DNA of 64,000 nucleotides from an uncultured Fastidiosipila sp. (GCA_947253875.1 CAMYAM010000010.1:7340-71339), one strand, 5' to 3'; counted from the first letter of the stretch, positions 35,945 to 44,343 are shown. Numbers and translations: made by a program. The notes: generated from the letters alone by a model not told the origin.

Positions 35945-36907
35945 TTAATTTTCGTCATCAAAGTCATTTAGAATGTAATCAGCGATATTTTCTCCTGCGA
36001 TAGATCCATCATTTGTTGCAGTAACAATTTGGCGTAGTTCTTTGGCAATAACATCACCTGCAGCATAGATACCTTTAATTGGAGTTCTCATCTTTTCATC
36101 AACGATGACATAATTATCTTCATCTAAAATATCTAGATTTTTAATGAAGTCTGTATTGGGCAAAATACCAATAGCAGGGAAGATAGCACTGGCTTCAATC
36201 TCAATTGGCTCGGCTTCTTTGTCTTTGTTATTAATGAATAATACGCTTGAAACTTTACCATTGGTACCTTTGATCTCAATTGGACTGTATGAAAACATAG
36301 TCTTAATATTATCTCTTTTTTCGACACGGTTTACTACAATTTGACTAGCTCTAATTACATCTCTACGTAGAACTTGATAAACCTTTTTAGCGAATCTTGA
36401 TAAATACTCAGCTGCTTCATAAGCACTGTTACCACCACCGATAACAATTACATCTTCACCCTTAAAAAACGCTGCGTCACATACCGCACAGTAGGAAACA
36501 CCATTACCGTAATATTCTTGTTCGCCAGGAATACCTAATTTCCTTTCAACAGTACCAGTTGCAATAAGAATTGATTTTGCTTGCAGAATTTTATCGAATG
36601 TTTCAACTTGTTTATATTTTCCAAGGTCTTCAACTTTTTCTGCTTGACCAAAAATGAATTCAGCTCCAAATTGAGTAGAGTGAGCAGCCATTCGTTGGGC
36701 CAACTCTGGTCCCATGATCATGGAGTCACCAGGCCAGTTCTCAATTTCGCTAGTTTCATTAAGTTTTCCACCTGGAGTCATATCTAAAATAGCAACTTTA
36801 AGTCCATTACGGCTAGCATAAACTGCAGCAGTCATACCAGCAGGACCTGATCCTATAATGATTAAATCGTATATTTGTTCTACTTTTTCCTTTTTAAACT
36901 CAAACAT
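35945..36907 (-). CDS. trxB: Thioredoxin reductase
   Basis: NADPH-dependent flavoenzyme that keeps thioredoxin reduced. FAD-binding GSGPAGMTAAVYASR is near the N-terminus, the redox pair is in SYCAVCDAAFF (CxxC), the NADPH fold has VIGGGNSAYEAAEYL, and the C-terminal FAD motif is GIYAAGDVIAKELRQIVTA. Start chosen at 36907 because GGGTGAT (36911-36917 on the minus strand) is correctly spaced; an ATG at 36919 would start within that ribosome site. No thioredoxin gene lies nearby. Confidence 0.95.
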   Translation of the reverse strand: MFEFKKEKVEQIYDLIIIGSGPAGMTAAVYASRNGLKVAILDMTPGGKLNETSEIENWPGDSMIMGPELAQRMAAHSTQFGAEFIFGQAEKVEDLGKYKQVETFDKILQAKSILIATGTVERKLGIPGEQEYYGNGVSYCAVCDAAFFKGEDVIVIGGGNSAYEAAEYLSRFAKKVYQVLRRDVIRASQIVVNRVEKRDNIKTMFSYSPIEIKGTNGKVSSVLFINNKDKEAEPIEIEASAIFPAIGILPNTDFIKNLDILDEDNYVIVDEKMRTPIKGIYAAGDVIAKELRQIVTATNDGSIAGENIADYILNDFDDEN

Positions 36908-37119
36908 TAAATCACCCATTTCTTGTTTCTATAATATTTCTATGTAATTGGATAGTAATTATAAAGTATGCCTGGGTGAAAATACAGTACAAATGTAGCT
37001 AAATTATGCTTTAAAAGAAAAAATAACGAATGAAAAAAGAACAAAAAACCACTAAAAAGAAATATATTTATAAAGTGGGTGCAAAAAGGGACATTAAAAC
37101 TGTTAATATTACATGCATA

Positions 37120-37131
37120 GAACAAACGTTC
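37120..37131 (+). promoter_or_regulatory. LexA (Cheo-type) box
   Basis: GAACAAACGTTC fits the Gram-positive LexA core GAACRNRYGTTY at every specified position; only the outer C and G of the full consensus are A. It sits 30 bases before the start codon of the small membrane protein gene. No other such box was found at other promoters in the window. Confidence 0.7.
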
Positions 37132-37161
37132 AAATATTGATGAGTTTTGGAGGCAATAGTA

Positions 37162-37518
37162 ATGTTAAATTTAATGTTCTGGATATTATTAAGTGCAATC
37201 AGTTTTATAAGCCTAGTCACCATATGGCAAAGAGAAGATTTTAATTTTGAAGAAATGAAAGAATCTTACGTAGTAGATTATTTTAATAATGGTATTAGAG
37301 AAAACATGAATACTAGCGTTATGAAAAGAAGTGAAGTAAACAGAAGTGCTGTGAAGAGAAAAAATAAAGAACGACTCATGAGATTTTATGATTTAGAACA
37401 AAGAACCCACACTAACATTATTAAATACACAGATATTAAAGATAATAAACGTAAAAGTATTAACATATATCCAGTATCTGATAATAAAGAACAAAAATCA
37501 GATCAAGGAGTTGCTTAA
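37162..37518 (+). CDS. Small single-pass membrane protein under a LexA box, candidate SOS division inhibitor
   Basis: A protein of about 118 residues with no family I recognise. The start at 37162 is fixed by GGAGG at 37149-37153. Residues 2-22 form one hydrophobic helix (MLNLMFWILLSAISFISLVT), followed by an acidic stretch and a basic, Lys/Arg/Asn-rich tail (KRSEVNRSAVKRKNKERLM). There is no LysM domain. A LexA-type box lies just upstream, and size and topology recall SOS-induced division inhibitors such as YneA and SosA, which share little sequence between genera. The functional idea rests only on the box and the architecture. Confidence 0.6.
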   Translation: MLNLMFWILLSAISFISLVTIWQREDFNFEEMKESYVVDYFNNGIRENMNTSVMKRSEVNRSAVKRKNKERLMRFYDLEQRTHTNIIKYTDIKDNKRKSINIYPVSDNKEQKSDQGVA

Positions 37519-37764
37519 TTAAATTGTTGAGTTGGAATACTAATAAGATTTACTAAATTTAATAAAGTATAAAGTTAATAATTGAAATATAGCTTAAATG
37601 TTGCTGTAATCACTTTACTAATAGCAGATTTTGTCGTAATATTGTGAATAATTTAAAACAATAAATTCATGATTTTGGTCTATAATAATTCAGAAAAAAC
37701 CGTTCGAGTTCTATAGACTAGAATTATGAAAATAAAATTTCTACTATTATTTGGGAGGCAGATT

Positions 37765-39273
37765 GTGGCAAAAATATACGATTTTGAGTCAAGAACATTT
37801 GACGAATACCTACTTATTCCAAACTATGCGGACAAAGAGTGTAGTTCAGAGAATGTAAGTTTGAAAACACCTATAGTACGTTATAAAAAAGGAGAAGAAT
37901 CTCCTGTTAATATAAATATTCCCCTTACTTCTGCAGTTATGCAGGCTGTATCTGATGATACGTTAGCAATAGCTTTAGCAAGACAGGGTGGTTTATCATT
38001 TATCTATAGCTCACAATCAATTGAGAGCCAAGTAGAAATGATCAGAAAAGTAAAAAGATTCAAATCTGGACTGGTTGTTTCCGATAGCAATCTGACACCA
38101 CAAGATACATTAGAAGAAATTTTAAAATTAAAAGAAGAAACAGGACACTCAACTGTAGCAATAACTGAAGATGGAAGTTCAAGAGGCAAATTGCTTGGTT
38201 TAGTTACATCTAGAGACTATAGAGTTAGTAGATTAGATCCTAGTACTCCAATTTCAGAATTCATGACACCAAGAGAGAAATTAGTTACAGCTGAAGAGGG
38301 GATTTCTTTAAGCGAAGCTAACGATATTATTTGGGATAATAAATTGAACCAATTACCAGTGATTACTAAAGAAGGTAATTTAGTTGGAATGGTATTTAGA
38401 AAAGACTATCGTGAGCACAAAGAGAATCCATTAGAATTAACAGATGCTAACAAGAGTTTAATGGTTGGTGCAGGTATTAATACAAGAGACTACAAAGAGA
38501 GAGTCCCAGCTTTAGTTGAAGCTGGAGCTGATGTATTAGTAATAGATTCATCAAACGGATTTACTGAATGGCAATATGAAACTTTACGTTGGGTTAAAGA
38601 ACATTATGATGGAAAAGTTTATTGTGGAGCCGGTAATGTTGTTGATGAAGAAGGATTTAAATTCTTAGCTGATGCAGGCGCTGATTTTATCAAAGTTGGA
38701 ATTGGCGGTGGATCTATTTGTATTACTCGTGAACAAAAAGGTATAGGAATGGGTCAAGCTACTGCAGTTCAAATTGTTTCAGAAGCAAGAGACAAGTATT
38801 ATGAAGAGACAGGAGAATATATTCCACTTTGCTCAGATGGTGGTATTGTCTATGACAACCACATGGCTTTAGCATTAGCAATGGGATCTGACTTTGTAAT
38901 GTTAGGTAGATATTTTGCAAGATTTGATGAAAGCCCTACTAGAAGAATGTTGTACAATGGTACATATGTTAAAGAATATTGGGGTGAAGGATCAAACAGA
39001 GCAAGAAACTGGCAACGTTATGATGCAGTCAGCAAGAGCGGTGGTATGGTCTTTGAAGAAGGTGTTGACTCATACGTACCATATGCAGGTGCTTTATCAG
39101 TAAACGTAGAGCAAACTACTGCTAAGATTAAGGCTACAATGGTAGCTTGTGGATCCAAAACAATTTCAGAGTTCCAAAAGAAAGCTCGTCTGGTACGCGT
39201 ATCTTCAGCAAGTATTACAGAAGGTGGTGCTCACGACGTTATACGTAAGAACACTGAGGCAACAAGAGCATAG
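37765..39273 (+). CDS. guaB: Inosine-5'-monophosphate dehydrogenase
   Basis: Oxidises IMP to XMP, the committed step of GMP synthesis. From the GTG at 37765 (GGGAGG six bases upstream) it has 502 residues starting MAKIYDFESRTFDEYLL; an ATG at 37726 lacks a ribosome site. Two CBS domains (roughly 100-215) interrupt the barrel. The catalytic loop reads GGGSICITREQKGIGMGQAT with the active-site Cys, and the flap has EYWGEGSNRARNWQRY with the Arg-Tyr pair, then EEGVDSYVPYAG. This version resembles the bacterial-type IMPDH of Tritrichomonas foetus (about 503 residues) more than the B. subtilis form. A TATAAT lies at 37681, without a clear -35. Confidence 0.95.
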   Translation: MAKIYDFESRTFDEYLLIPNYADKECSSENVSLKTPIVRYKKGEESPVNINIPLTSAVMQAVSDDTLAIALARQGGLSFIYSSQSIESQVEMIRKVKRFKSGLVVSDSNLTPQDTLEEILKLKEETGHSTVAITEDGSSRGKLLGLVTSRDYRVSRLDPSTPISEFMTPREKLVTAEEGISLSEANDIIWDNKLNQLPVITKEGNLVGMVFRKDYREHKENPLELTDANKSLMVGAGINTRDYKERVPALVEAGADVLVIDSSNGFTEWQYETLRWVKEHYDGKVYCGAGNVVDEEGFKFLADAGADFIKVGIGGGSICITREQKGIGMGQATAVQIVSEARDKYYEETGEYIPLCSDGGIVYDNHMALALAMGSDFVMLGRYFARFDESPTRRMLYNGTYVKEYWGEGSNRARNWQRYDAVSKSGGMVFEEGVDSYVPYAGALSVNVEQTTAKIKATMVACGSKTISEFQKKARLVRVSSASITEGGAHDVIRKNTEATRA

Positions 39274-39356
39274 TTTGGCTTAAATGCTGTAATTATAGAT
39301 TAATTAAAATAAATAGCTTTTGAATTATTTAAAAGCGTGATAATATTAATGCTTGG

Positions 39357-39377
39357 GCACTCAATGTCATTGAGTGC
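39357..39377 (+). terminator. Probable terminator after guaB
   Basis: GCACTCAATG (39357-39366) and CATTGAGTGC (39368-39377) are a perfect inverted repeat, giving an 8-9 bp stem with a small loop. Only a broken T-run (TTATTGCTTATTT) follows, so termination may be partial. Confidence 0.55.
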
Positions 39378-39429
39378 TTATTGCTTATTTAAGTGGGTTT
39401 ATCAAAATCCCATATAGGAGGAAAATTAA

Positions 39430-39906
39430 ATGGCAGATAAGAAAAAATATGATTTTACTAGTGAAGGTATCAATAAATTAAAAGAAGAGTTAGATAGAAG
39501 AAAAGGTACTGAAAGAACAGAAATTGCTAATAGAATTAAAGAAGCAAGATCTTTTGGTGACCTTTCTGAAAACTCAGAATATGATGATGCTAAAGAAGCT
39601 CAAGCTTTAAATGAGGCAAAAATTGTTGAGTTAGAAGATCTTCTAAAGAATGCTAACGTTATTGAGGATCATGAAATTAGCAAACACGTTATAGGCCTAG
39701 GTAGTAAAGTTACTTTAGAAGATATTAAATCTGGTGAGCAAGAAGAATTTACATTAGTATCACAAAAAGAGGAAGATATATTTTCTAGTAAAATTTCCAC
39801 AGAATCACCAGTTGGTGTTGCGATCATGGGTAAGAAAAAAGGAGATAAAATAACAGTTTCTACTCCTGTAGGTTTGATTAAATATACTGTAGTTAAAATT
39901 GGTTAA
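39430..39906 (+). CDS. greA: Transcription elongation factor GreA
   Basis: Rescues backtracked RNA polymerase by stimulating transcript cleavage. The 158 residues have the N-terminal coiled coil with the acidic tip (EARSFGDLSENSEYDDAKE, in which the Asp/Glu pair DLSENSEYDDAKE is the catalytic region) and the C-terminal domain ending SPVGVAIMGKKKGDKITVST. RBS AGGAGG lies 7-8 bases before ATG. lysS follows after 18 bases, the common greA-lysS arrangement of Bacillota. Confidence 0.96.
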   Translation: MADKKKYDFTSEGINKLKEELDRRKGTERTEIANRIKEARSFGDLSENSEYDDAKEAQALNEAKIVELEDLLKNANVIEDHEISKHVIGLGSKVTLEDIKSGEQEEFTLVSQKEEDIFSSKISTESPVGVAIMGKKKGDKITVSTPVGLIKYTVVKIG

Positions 39907-39924
39907 TATCAGAGAGGATTTAAG

Positions 39925-41874
39925 ATGAGCGAGAACAAGGGAAATAATGGCACAGTAAACGCAGAACAAGATCTTAATGATCAGATGATTGTTAGACGTG
40001 AGAAATTAGACGAACTAAGATCTAGATCACTTGATCCTTTCCAAGAGGTTAAATATGACATTAGTCATTTAACAGCTGAAGTTAAAGATAAGTTTGAAGA
40101 GCTTGAAGGAAAAGAAGTTAGTTTAGCTGGTAGATTAATGTCTAAAAGAGGTATGGGTAAATCAAGTTTTGCCGATATTCAAGATAGAACAGGAAAAATT
40201 CAACTATTTGTTAATATCAAAAATTTACCAGAAGGCAAATATGAAGATTTTAAACATCTAGATATAGGTGACGTTATTGGGCTAAAAGGTGAGGTCATGA
40301 AGACCAAAACAGGTGAAGTGAGTGTAAGGGTTAGCGATTACACATTGTTAGCTAAGTGTTTACGACCTTTGCCCGATAGTTGGAGCGGCTTAAGTGATAC
40401 CGAAACTAAATATAGACAAAGATATTTAGATTTAATTATTAATAAAGATTCTAAAGATACATTTGTCCTACGTAGTTTAATTATTAGTCATATTCGCAAA
40501 ATCTTAAATGAAAAAGGTTTCTTAGAAGTTGAAACACCAATATTGAATACAGTTCCAGGTGGAGCTAATGCAAGACCATTTGTTACACACCACAATACTT
40601 TGGATATAGATATGTATTTACGTATTGCTCCAGAGTTATATTTAAAGAGATTAATTATTGGTGGTATGGGAAGAGTTTATGAAATTGGTAGAAACTTCAG
40701 AAATGAAGGTATGAGTCATAAGCATAATCCAGAGTTTACAATGATGGAGCTTTACCAATCCTACGCTGATTACAATGATATGATGAATCTCACAGAGGAG
40801 ATTATTAAGAGACTTGCTAAAGAAGTAGTCGGTAAATCTGAGTACGAATGGGACGGTCATGTTATTGATTTAGCTAATGACTTTAGAAGCTTAACTATGC
40901 TTGATGCGGTTAAAGAGTACTCAGGTGTTGATTTCAATGAAATTGAGGACGATGCTGCAGCTTTTGCAATAGCAAAAGAGAAAAATGTTGAAACTCAAGA
41001 AATGTGGAGTAAAGGTGACATACTAAATGCATTCTTTGAAGAATTTGTTGAAGATAATTTAATTCAACCTACATTTATTTATGACTATCCAATTGAAGTG
41101 TCACCATTAAGTAAACAGAAACCAGAAGATCCTGCATTTACTGAGAGATTTGAGTTATTCATAGCAGGTGATGAATATGGTAATGCCTATTCAGAGCTCA
41201 ATGATCCATTCGAGCAACGTGCAAGATTTGAAGCTCAAGAGAGTAGACGTAGTGCTGGTGATGATGAGGGTATGAGAATTGATGAAGATTATATCAGAGC
41301 TCTCGAATATGCTTTGCCTCCAACTGGTGGTTTAGGAATTGGAATTGACAGATTATGTATGTTGTTAACTGGAAATGATAATATCCGTGACGTACTGCTA
41401 TTCCCAACAATGAGACCAGTGGGTAAGGAAAAGGTTGAAAATAGGGATTCGTTAAAAGAAACTTACGAAACTTACGACAAACTTACGACAGAAAAAATCG
41501 ACCTTTCAAAAGTGAAAGTTGAACCATTATTTGAAGATATGGTTGATTTTGATACATTCTCAAAATCTGATTTTAGAGTTGTAAAAGTTAAGAACTGCGA
41601 AGAAGTTCCAAAGTCAAAAAAACTTTTGAAATTTACATTAGATGATGGTTCTGAAAAAGAAAGAGTTATTTTATCTGGTATTAAGGAATATTACAGCGCA
41701 GAGAGCTTAATTGGAAAGACACTACTTGCAATTTGTAATCTTCCTCCTCGTAAGATGATGGGAATCGACTCAGAAGGTATGATTATATCTGCAATTTGTG
41801 AGTACGACGGAGAAGAAAAACTTAACTTAATAATGTTGGATGATAATATTCCAGCAGGATCAAAATTATATTAA
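39925..41874 (+). CDS. lysS: Lysyl-tRNA synthetase (class II) with C-terminal tRNA-binding domain
   Basis: Charges tRNA-Lys. Residues 1-500 are a normal class II LysRS: OB-fold anticodon domain (VSLAGRLMSKRGMGKSSFAD), motif 2 IGRNFRNEGMSHKHNPEFTM, motif 3 GGLGIGIDRLCMLLTGNDN. A linker and then an extra tRNA-binding domain of the Trbp111/MetG-C type occupy about 545-649 (FRVVKVKNCEEVPKSKKLLK, NLPPRKMMGIDSEGM), giving 649 residues against the usual ~490-500. A diverged second copy of the last ~41 codons and stop lies 2.1 kb downstream (43978-44103), so this 3' end was duplicated or replaced when DNA entered here. AGAGAGGAT precedes ATG. Confidence 0.96.
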   Translation: MSENKGNNGTVNAEQDLNDQMIVRREKLDELRSRSLDPFQEVKYDISHLTAEVKDKFEELEGKEVSLAGRLMSKRGMGKSSFADIQDRTGKIQLFVNIKNLPEGKYEDFKHLDIGDVIGLKGEVMKTKTGEVSVRVSDYTLLAKCLRPLPDSWSGLSDTETKYRQRYLDLIINKDSKDTFVLRSLIISHIRKILNEKGFLEVETPILNTVPGGANARPFVTHHNTLDIDMYLRIAPELYLKRLIIGGMGRVYEIGRNFRNEGMSHKHNPEFTMMELYQSYADYNDMMNLTEEIIKRLAKEVVGKSEYEWDGHVIDLANDFRSLTMLDAVKEYSGVDFNEIEDDAAAFAIAKEKNVETQEMWSKGDILNAFFEEFVEDNLIQPTFIYDYPIEVSPLSKQKPEDPAFTERFELFIAGDEYGNAYSELNDPFEQRARFEAQESRRSAGDDEGMRIDEDYIRALEYALPPTGGLGIGIDRLCMLLTGNDNIRDVLLFPTMRPVGKEKVENRDSLKETYETYDKLTTEKIDLSKVKVEPLFEDMVDFDTFSKSDFRVVKVKNCEEVPKSKKLLKFTLDDGSEKERVILSGIKEYYSAESLIGKTLLAICNLPPRKMMGIDSEGMIISAICEYDGEEKLNLIMLDDNIPAGSKLY

Positions 41875-42049
41875 AGAACACGCTAATTATGAAACTGGGG
41901 TTTGTTAAGAATCCAAGTTTAATTTTTATAATTGGATTATTAGAATTATTAAACTATATAATAGGATCAATTTAAAGAATAATAAATATTAGATAATCAC
42001 TGGCTATAATATGAGCAAACAACTTAAGGCAGATCCAGGAGGTAATAAG

Positions 42050-42229
42050 ATGAATAAAATGCAAGAACTAATAGATGAACTCATAAAAGCAAATGAAGAT
42101 GGAACATACAAAACATATAAAAGCACAGAAGAAATAAAAGCAATGAACAATGAAGAAATACAGATTATATATTCCAACATGAAAAACTATCTATCAGACA
42201 AAAGAACACACATCTTCCTCCACAGGTAA
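42050..42229 (+). CDS. Small acidic protein of unknown function at the edge of the island
   Basis: 59 residues beginning MNKMQELIDELIKANEDGTY; no family recognised. The start at 42050 is supported by CCAGGAGG (AGGAGG at 42037-42042, seven bases away), while the ATG at 42011 would put the ribosome site inside the gene. A TATAAT-like element lies at 42005-42010. It may be the front of a truncated gene, because the protein ends abruptly in RTHIFLHR. It lies between lysS and the GH172 gene and uses A/T-rich codons unlike that gene. Confidence 0.45.
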   Translation: MNKMQELIDELIKANEDGTYKTYKSTEEIKAMNNEEIQIIYSNMKNYLSDKRTHIFLHR

Positions 42230-42300
42230 TCTATTTTGCATTAAATAAATGGGTAACAGCTGAAATGACTGTGGGTGCAACGAAAGGATAAGGTATAAAA

Positions 42301-43425
42301 ATGGATAACAATAGTAAAAATATTATTCTGCCAGGAACAGCAGCAATGCTTCCCTATCTGACACATGGAAAAAGCAGGGCTATTAATGCTGAAAACAGGA
42401 CAGGAGAAAAGGGAAAGGGCGGTATGGCAGCCAGCGTTCTCGGAAAATCAAGAAAAGGCAGTCCGTGTTTGAATGATATCCAGCCGGGAGAGACGGTTGT
42501 TTTAGGAGAAATAGATGGTCCGGGAATCATTCATCATATATGGATAACAACGGATAATAAAACGTCTGAAGGAGATTGCTTTGTTCTTAGGGATCTGGTT
42601 CTCAGAATGTATTGGGATGGCGAGGAAAATCCATCAGTAGAAGTACCGTTAGGGGATTTTTTCTGTTGTGGATTTGGAAAAGAGTGTTATATCAATTCCA
42701 GTCTTATAACAGTTGTTCCATCCAGAGGGTTAAATTCTTATATTCAGATGCCATTTAAAAAGAAAGCAGTTATTACATTAGAAAATCAGCATGCAAATGC
42801 AATTCCGGCTTTTTTTTATCAGATTGATTATAATTTATATAATTACCTGCCAGAAGAAACGGAATATTTTCATGCAAGCTGGAGGAGAGAAGCTCTTACC
42901 GAGCTGGGAAAAGATTATGTTATTGTAGATGGAATAAAAGGTAGTGGTCATTATATTGGTACATATATAGCATTGTCTACACTTCAAAGATATTGGTGGG
43001 GCGAAGGAGAAGTAAAGTTCTATATTGATGGAGATGAACAATATCCAACAATCTGTGGAACCGGAATGGAAGATTACTTTGGAGGTTCCTGGAGTTTTGC
43101 CAGACATGAAGACGGAAAAACGATAGAACAGACATATACAACTCCTTTTCTTGGATATCCATTTTATTCAAGGCATGATGATCTGGTAAATAATTTATAT
43201 CATAATGATGATTGTCCGCCAATGCGCGGTTTTTATCGCTGGCATGTCATGGATCCGGTGTTTTTTGATGAGGAGCTTAAGGTTACTGTGCAACAGATTG
43301 GTGTTGGACATAAAGGTTTATTTGAACGTCAGGATGATTTGTCAAGTGTTGCATACTGGTATCAGAAGGAACCACATAATGTTTTTCCAAAGCTTCCTGA
43401 GAAAGAAAAAAGATGGCCAAGATAG
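42301..43425 (+). CDS. DUF2961 protein, probable GH172 fructan/arabinan-type glycoside hydrolase
   Basis: 374 residues of the DUF2961 family, now CAZy GH172, which includes difructose-dianhydride I synthase/hydrolase and alpha-arabinofuranosidase-type enzymes. Typical features: GKSRAINAENRTGEKGKGGM, GPGIIHHIWIT, VEVPLGDFFCCGFG, VKFYIDGDEQYPTICGTGME followed by DYFGGSWSF, and RWHVMDPVFF. It looks intact and has no signal peptide, so it acts in the cytoplasm. Base composition is clearly richer in G+C, with codons such as CCG, CGG and CTG rare in neighbouring genes, which suggests recent transfer. A broken GH32 gene follows, so the two probably came together for fructan oligosaccharide breakdown. 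Confidence 0.82.
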   Translation: MDNNSKNIILPGTAAMLPYLTHGKSRAINAENRTGEKGKGGMAASVLGKSRKGSPCLNDIQPGETVVLGEIDGPGIIHHIWITTDNKTSEGDCFVLRDLVLRMYWDGEENPSVEVPLGDFFCCGFGKECYINSSLITVVPSRGLNSYIQMPFKKKAVITLENQHANAIPAFFYQIDYNLYNYLPEETEYFHASWRREALTELGKDYVIVDGIKGSGHYIGTYIALSTLQRYWWGEGEVKFYIDGDEQYPTICGTGMEDYFGGSWSFARHEDGKTIEQTYTTPFLGYPFYSRHDDLVNNLYHNDDCPPMRGFYRWHVMDPVFFDEELKVTVQQIGVGHKGLFERQDDLSSVAYWYQKEPHNVFPKLPEKEKRWPR

Positions 43426-43449
43426 AAAAGGGAGCAGAAAGGTCAATTG

Positions 43450-43977
43450 ATGCAAAAAGAAAAAATGCTTCAGGAAATTGATCGGGCACAAATAGTAATT
43501 AATCAGAATCAATAAAAAGTTTAACAGGGAAAAATGAGGCAGAAATATCAATTTATGGCAGAAACGGGATGGATTAATGATCCAAATTGATTGATATATT
43601 TCAAAGGAAAGTATCATTTTTTCTATCAGTATAATCCATATCAGAGTTTCTGGGAAAATATGCATTGGAGACACGCTGTCAGTGATGATTTGATTCAAAG
43701 GGAGTATCTTCCAGTTGAATTAGCACCAAGTGAGCTTTATGAAGATCATTTGAAGGGTGGATGTTTTTCCAGAAGTGCAATTGAATTTGACGGAAAACTA
43801 TATTTAATATATACAGCAGCAACGAAGCATGGAAATGGATTTGTCCAGACACAGTGTGTTGCTTATAGTGAAGATGGTATTCATTTTGAAAAATATGAAA
43901 AAATCCGGTTTTAACAGCACCGGAAGGGATTTCGCCAGATTCCTTCCAGGATCCCAAGGTATGGAAACAGAAGACAG
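43450..43977 (+). pseudogene. Broken GH32 fructanase/sucrase gene
   Basis: Remnant of a GH32 enzyme of the levanase/invertase type. From ATG 43450 one frame reads MQKEKMLQEIDRAQIVINQN, then stops at TAA 43513 and TAA 43522, continues RQKYQFMAETGWINDPN, stops at TGA 43588, and resumes LIYFKGKYHFFYQYNPYQSF. The TGA replaces the Gly of the conserved NDPNG nucleophile motif. At 43898-43903 a run of six A's puts the sequence out of frame; one more A would give YEKNPVLTAPEGISPDSF, then QDPKVW with the conserved RDP-type Asp region. It ends near 43977, where lysS-like sequence begins, so two thirds of the enzyme is missing. Island-like base composition. Confidence 0.85.
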
Positions 43978-44103
43978 CCACGTAAAATGATGGGAGAGTC
44001 TTGGGGAATGTTATTAAGTGCTATTCATGAGTATGATGGCGAAGAGAAGCTTAATTTAATCATGCTGGATAGTAACATTCCAGCTGGAGCTAAGGTATAT
44101 TAA
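43978..44103 (+). pseudogene. Detached second copy of the lysS 3' end
   Basis: Forty-one codons and a TAA encoding PRKMMGESWGMLLSAIHEYD followed by GEEKLNLIMLDSNIPAGAKV and Y. About 31 of 40 residues match the C-terminus of the lysS gene ending at 41874, with one residue missing (GES against GIDSE). Many third positions differ, so it is not a fresh copy. It has no start or ribosome site. It joins directly onto the truncated GH32 gene and is followed 110 bases later by a good terminator, so this may be the original chromosomal 3' end of lysS, displaced by the incoming DNA. Confidence 0.85.
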
Positions 44104-44212
44104 ATTTAATTTTAATGTGGATTTAAATAAAAAAACTAAATAAATTTTGATTGATAACTCAAAAAGTTAAATCTAGTTAATAGCTTGATATTGTGTAAGT
44201 CTTGCTAAATTT

Positions 44213-44238
44213 AAACGATAGATTTGTTTCTATCGTTT
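44213..44238 (+). terminator. Intrinsic terminator downstream of the lysS remnant
   Basis: AAACGATAGA (44213-44222) and TCTATCGTTT (44229-44238) form a perfect 10-bp stem with a TTTGTT loop and a long T-run. It is the first good terminator after greA-lysS, and so probably the original lysS terminator. Confidence 0.85.
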
Positions 44239-44314
44239 TTTTATTTTACTTTGATTAGTAAAATGCAGACTTACAGAAAATTCTTAAAAAGTGAATTGAA
44301 AATTTAAAAAAGTA

Positions 44315-44343
44315 TTGAAAAATCAACTTTTTAGCCATAATAT
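44315..44343 (+). promoter_or_regulatory. Probable promoter of the DUF3137-lemA unit
   Basis: TTGAAA (44315-44320), a 17-base spacer and TAATAT (44338-44343) lie 38 bases before the start codon. Between 44104 and 44381 nothing else was seen apart from the terminator. Confidence 0.5.

Noticed and set aside
37690..37720. PurR box upstream of guaB
   Set aside because: A CGAAC core is present on the minus strand (ACTCGAACGG), but flanking positions do not fit the PurBox consensus.
41910..41938. Terminator directly after lysS
   Set aside because: AATCCAA/TTGGATT arms exist but the stem is 7 bp with a long loop and no T-run follows.
43588..43590. TGA in the GH32 frame as recoded selenocysteine
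   Set aside because: Two TAA stops and a frameshift occur in the same gene, and Gly is the expected residue; decay explains it better.
42011..44103. Island as an intact mobile element
   Set aside because: No transposase, integrase, terminal inverted repeat or clear target-site duplication was seen; it is at best a remnant.
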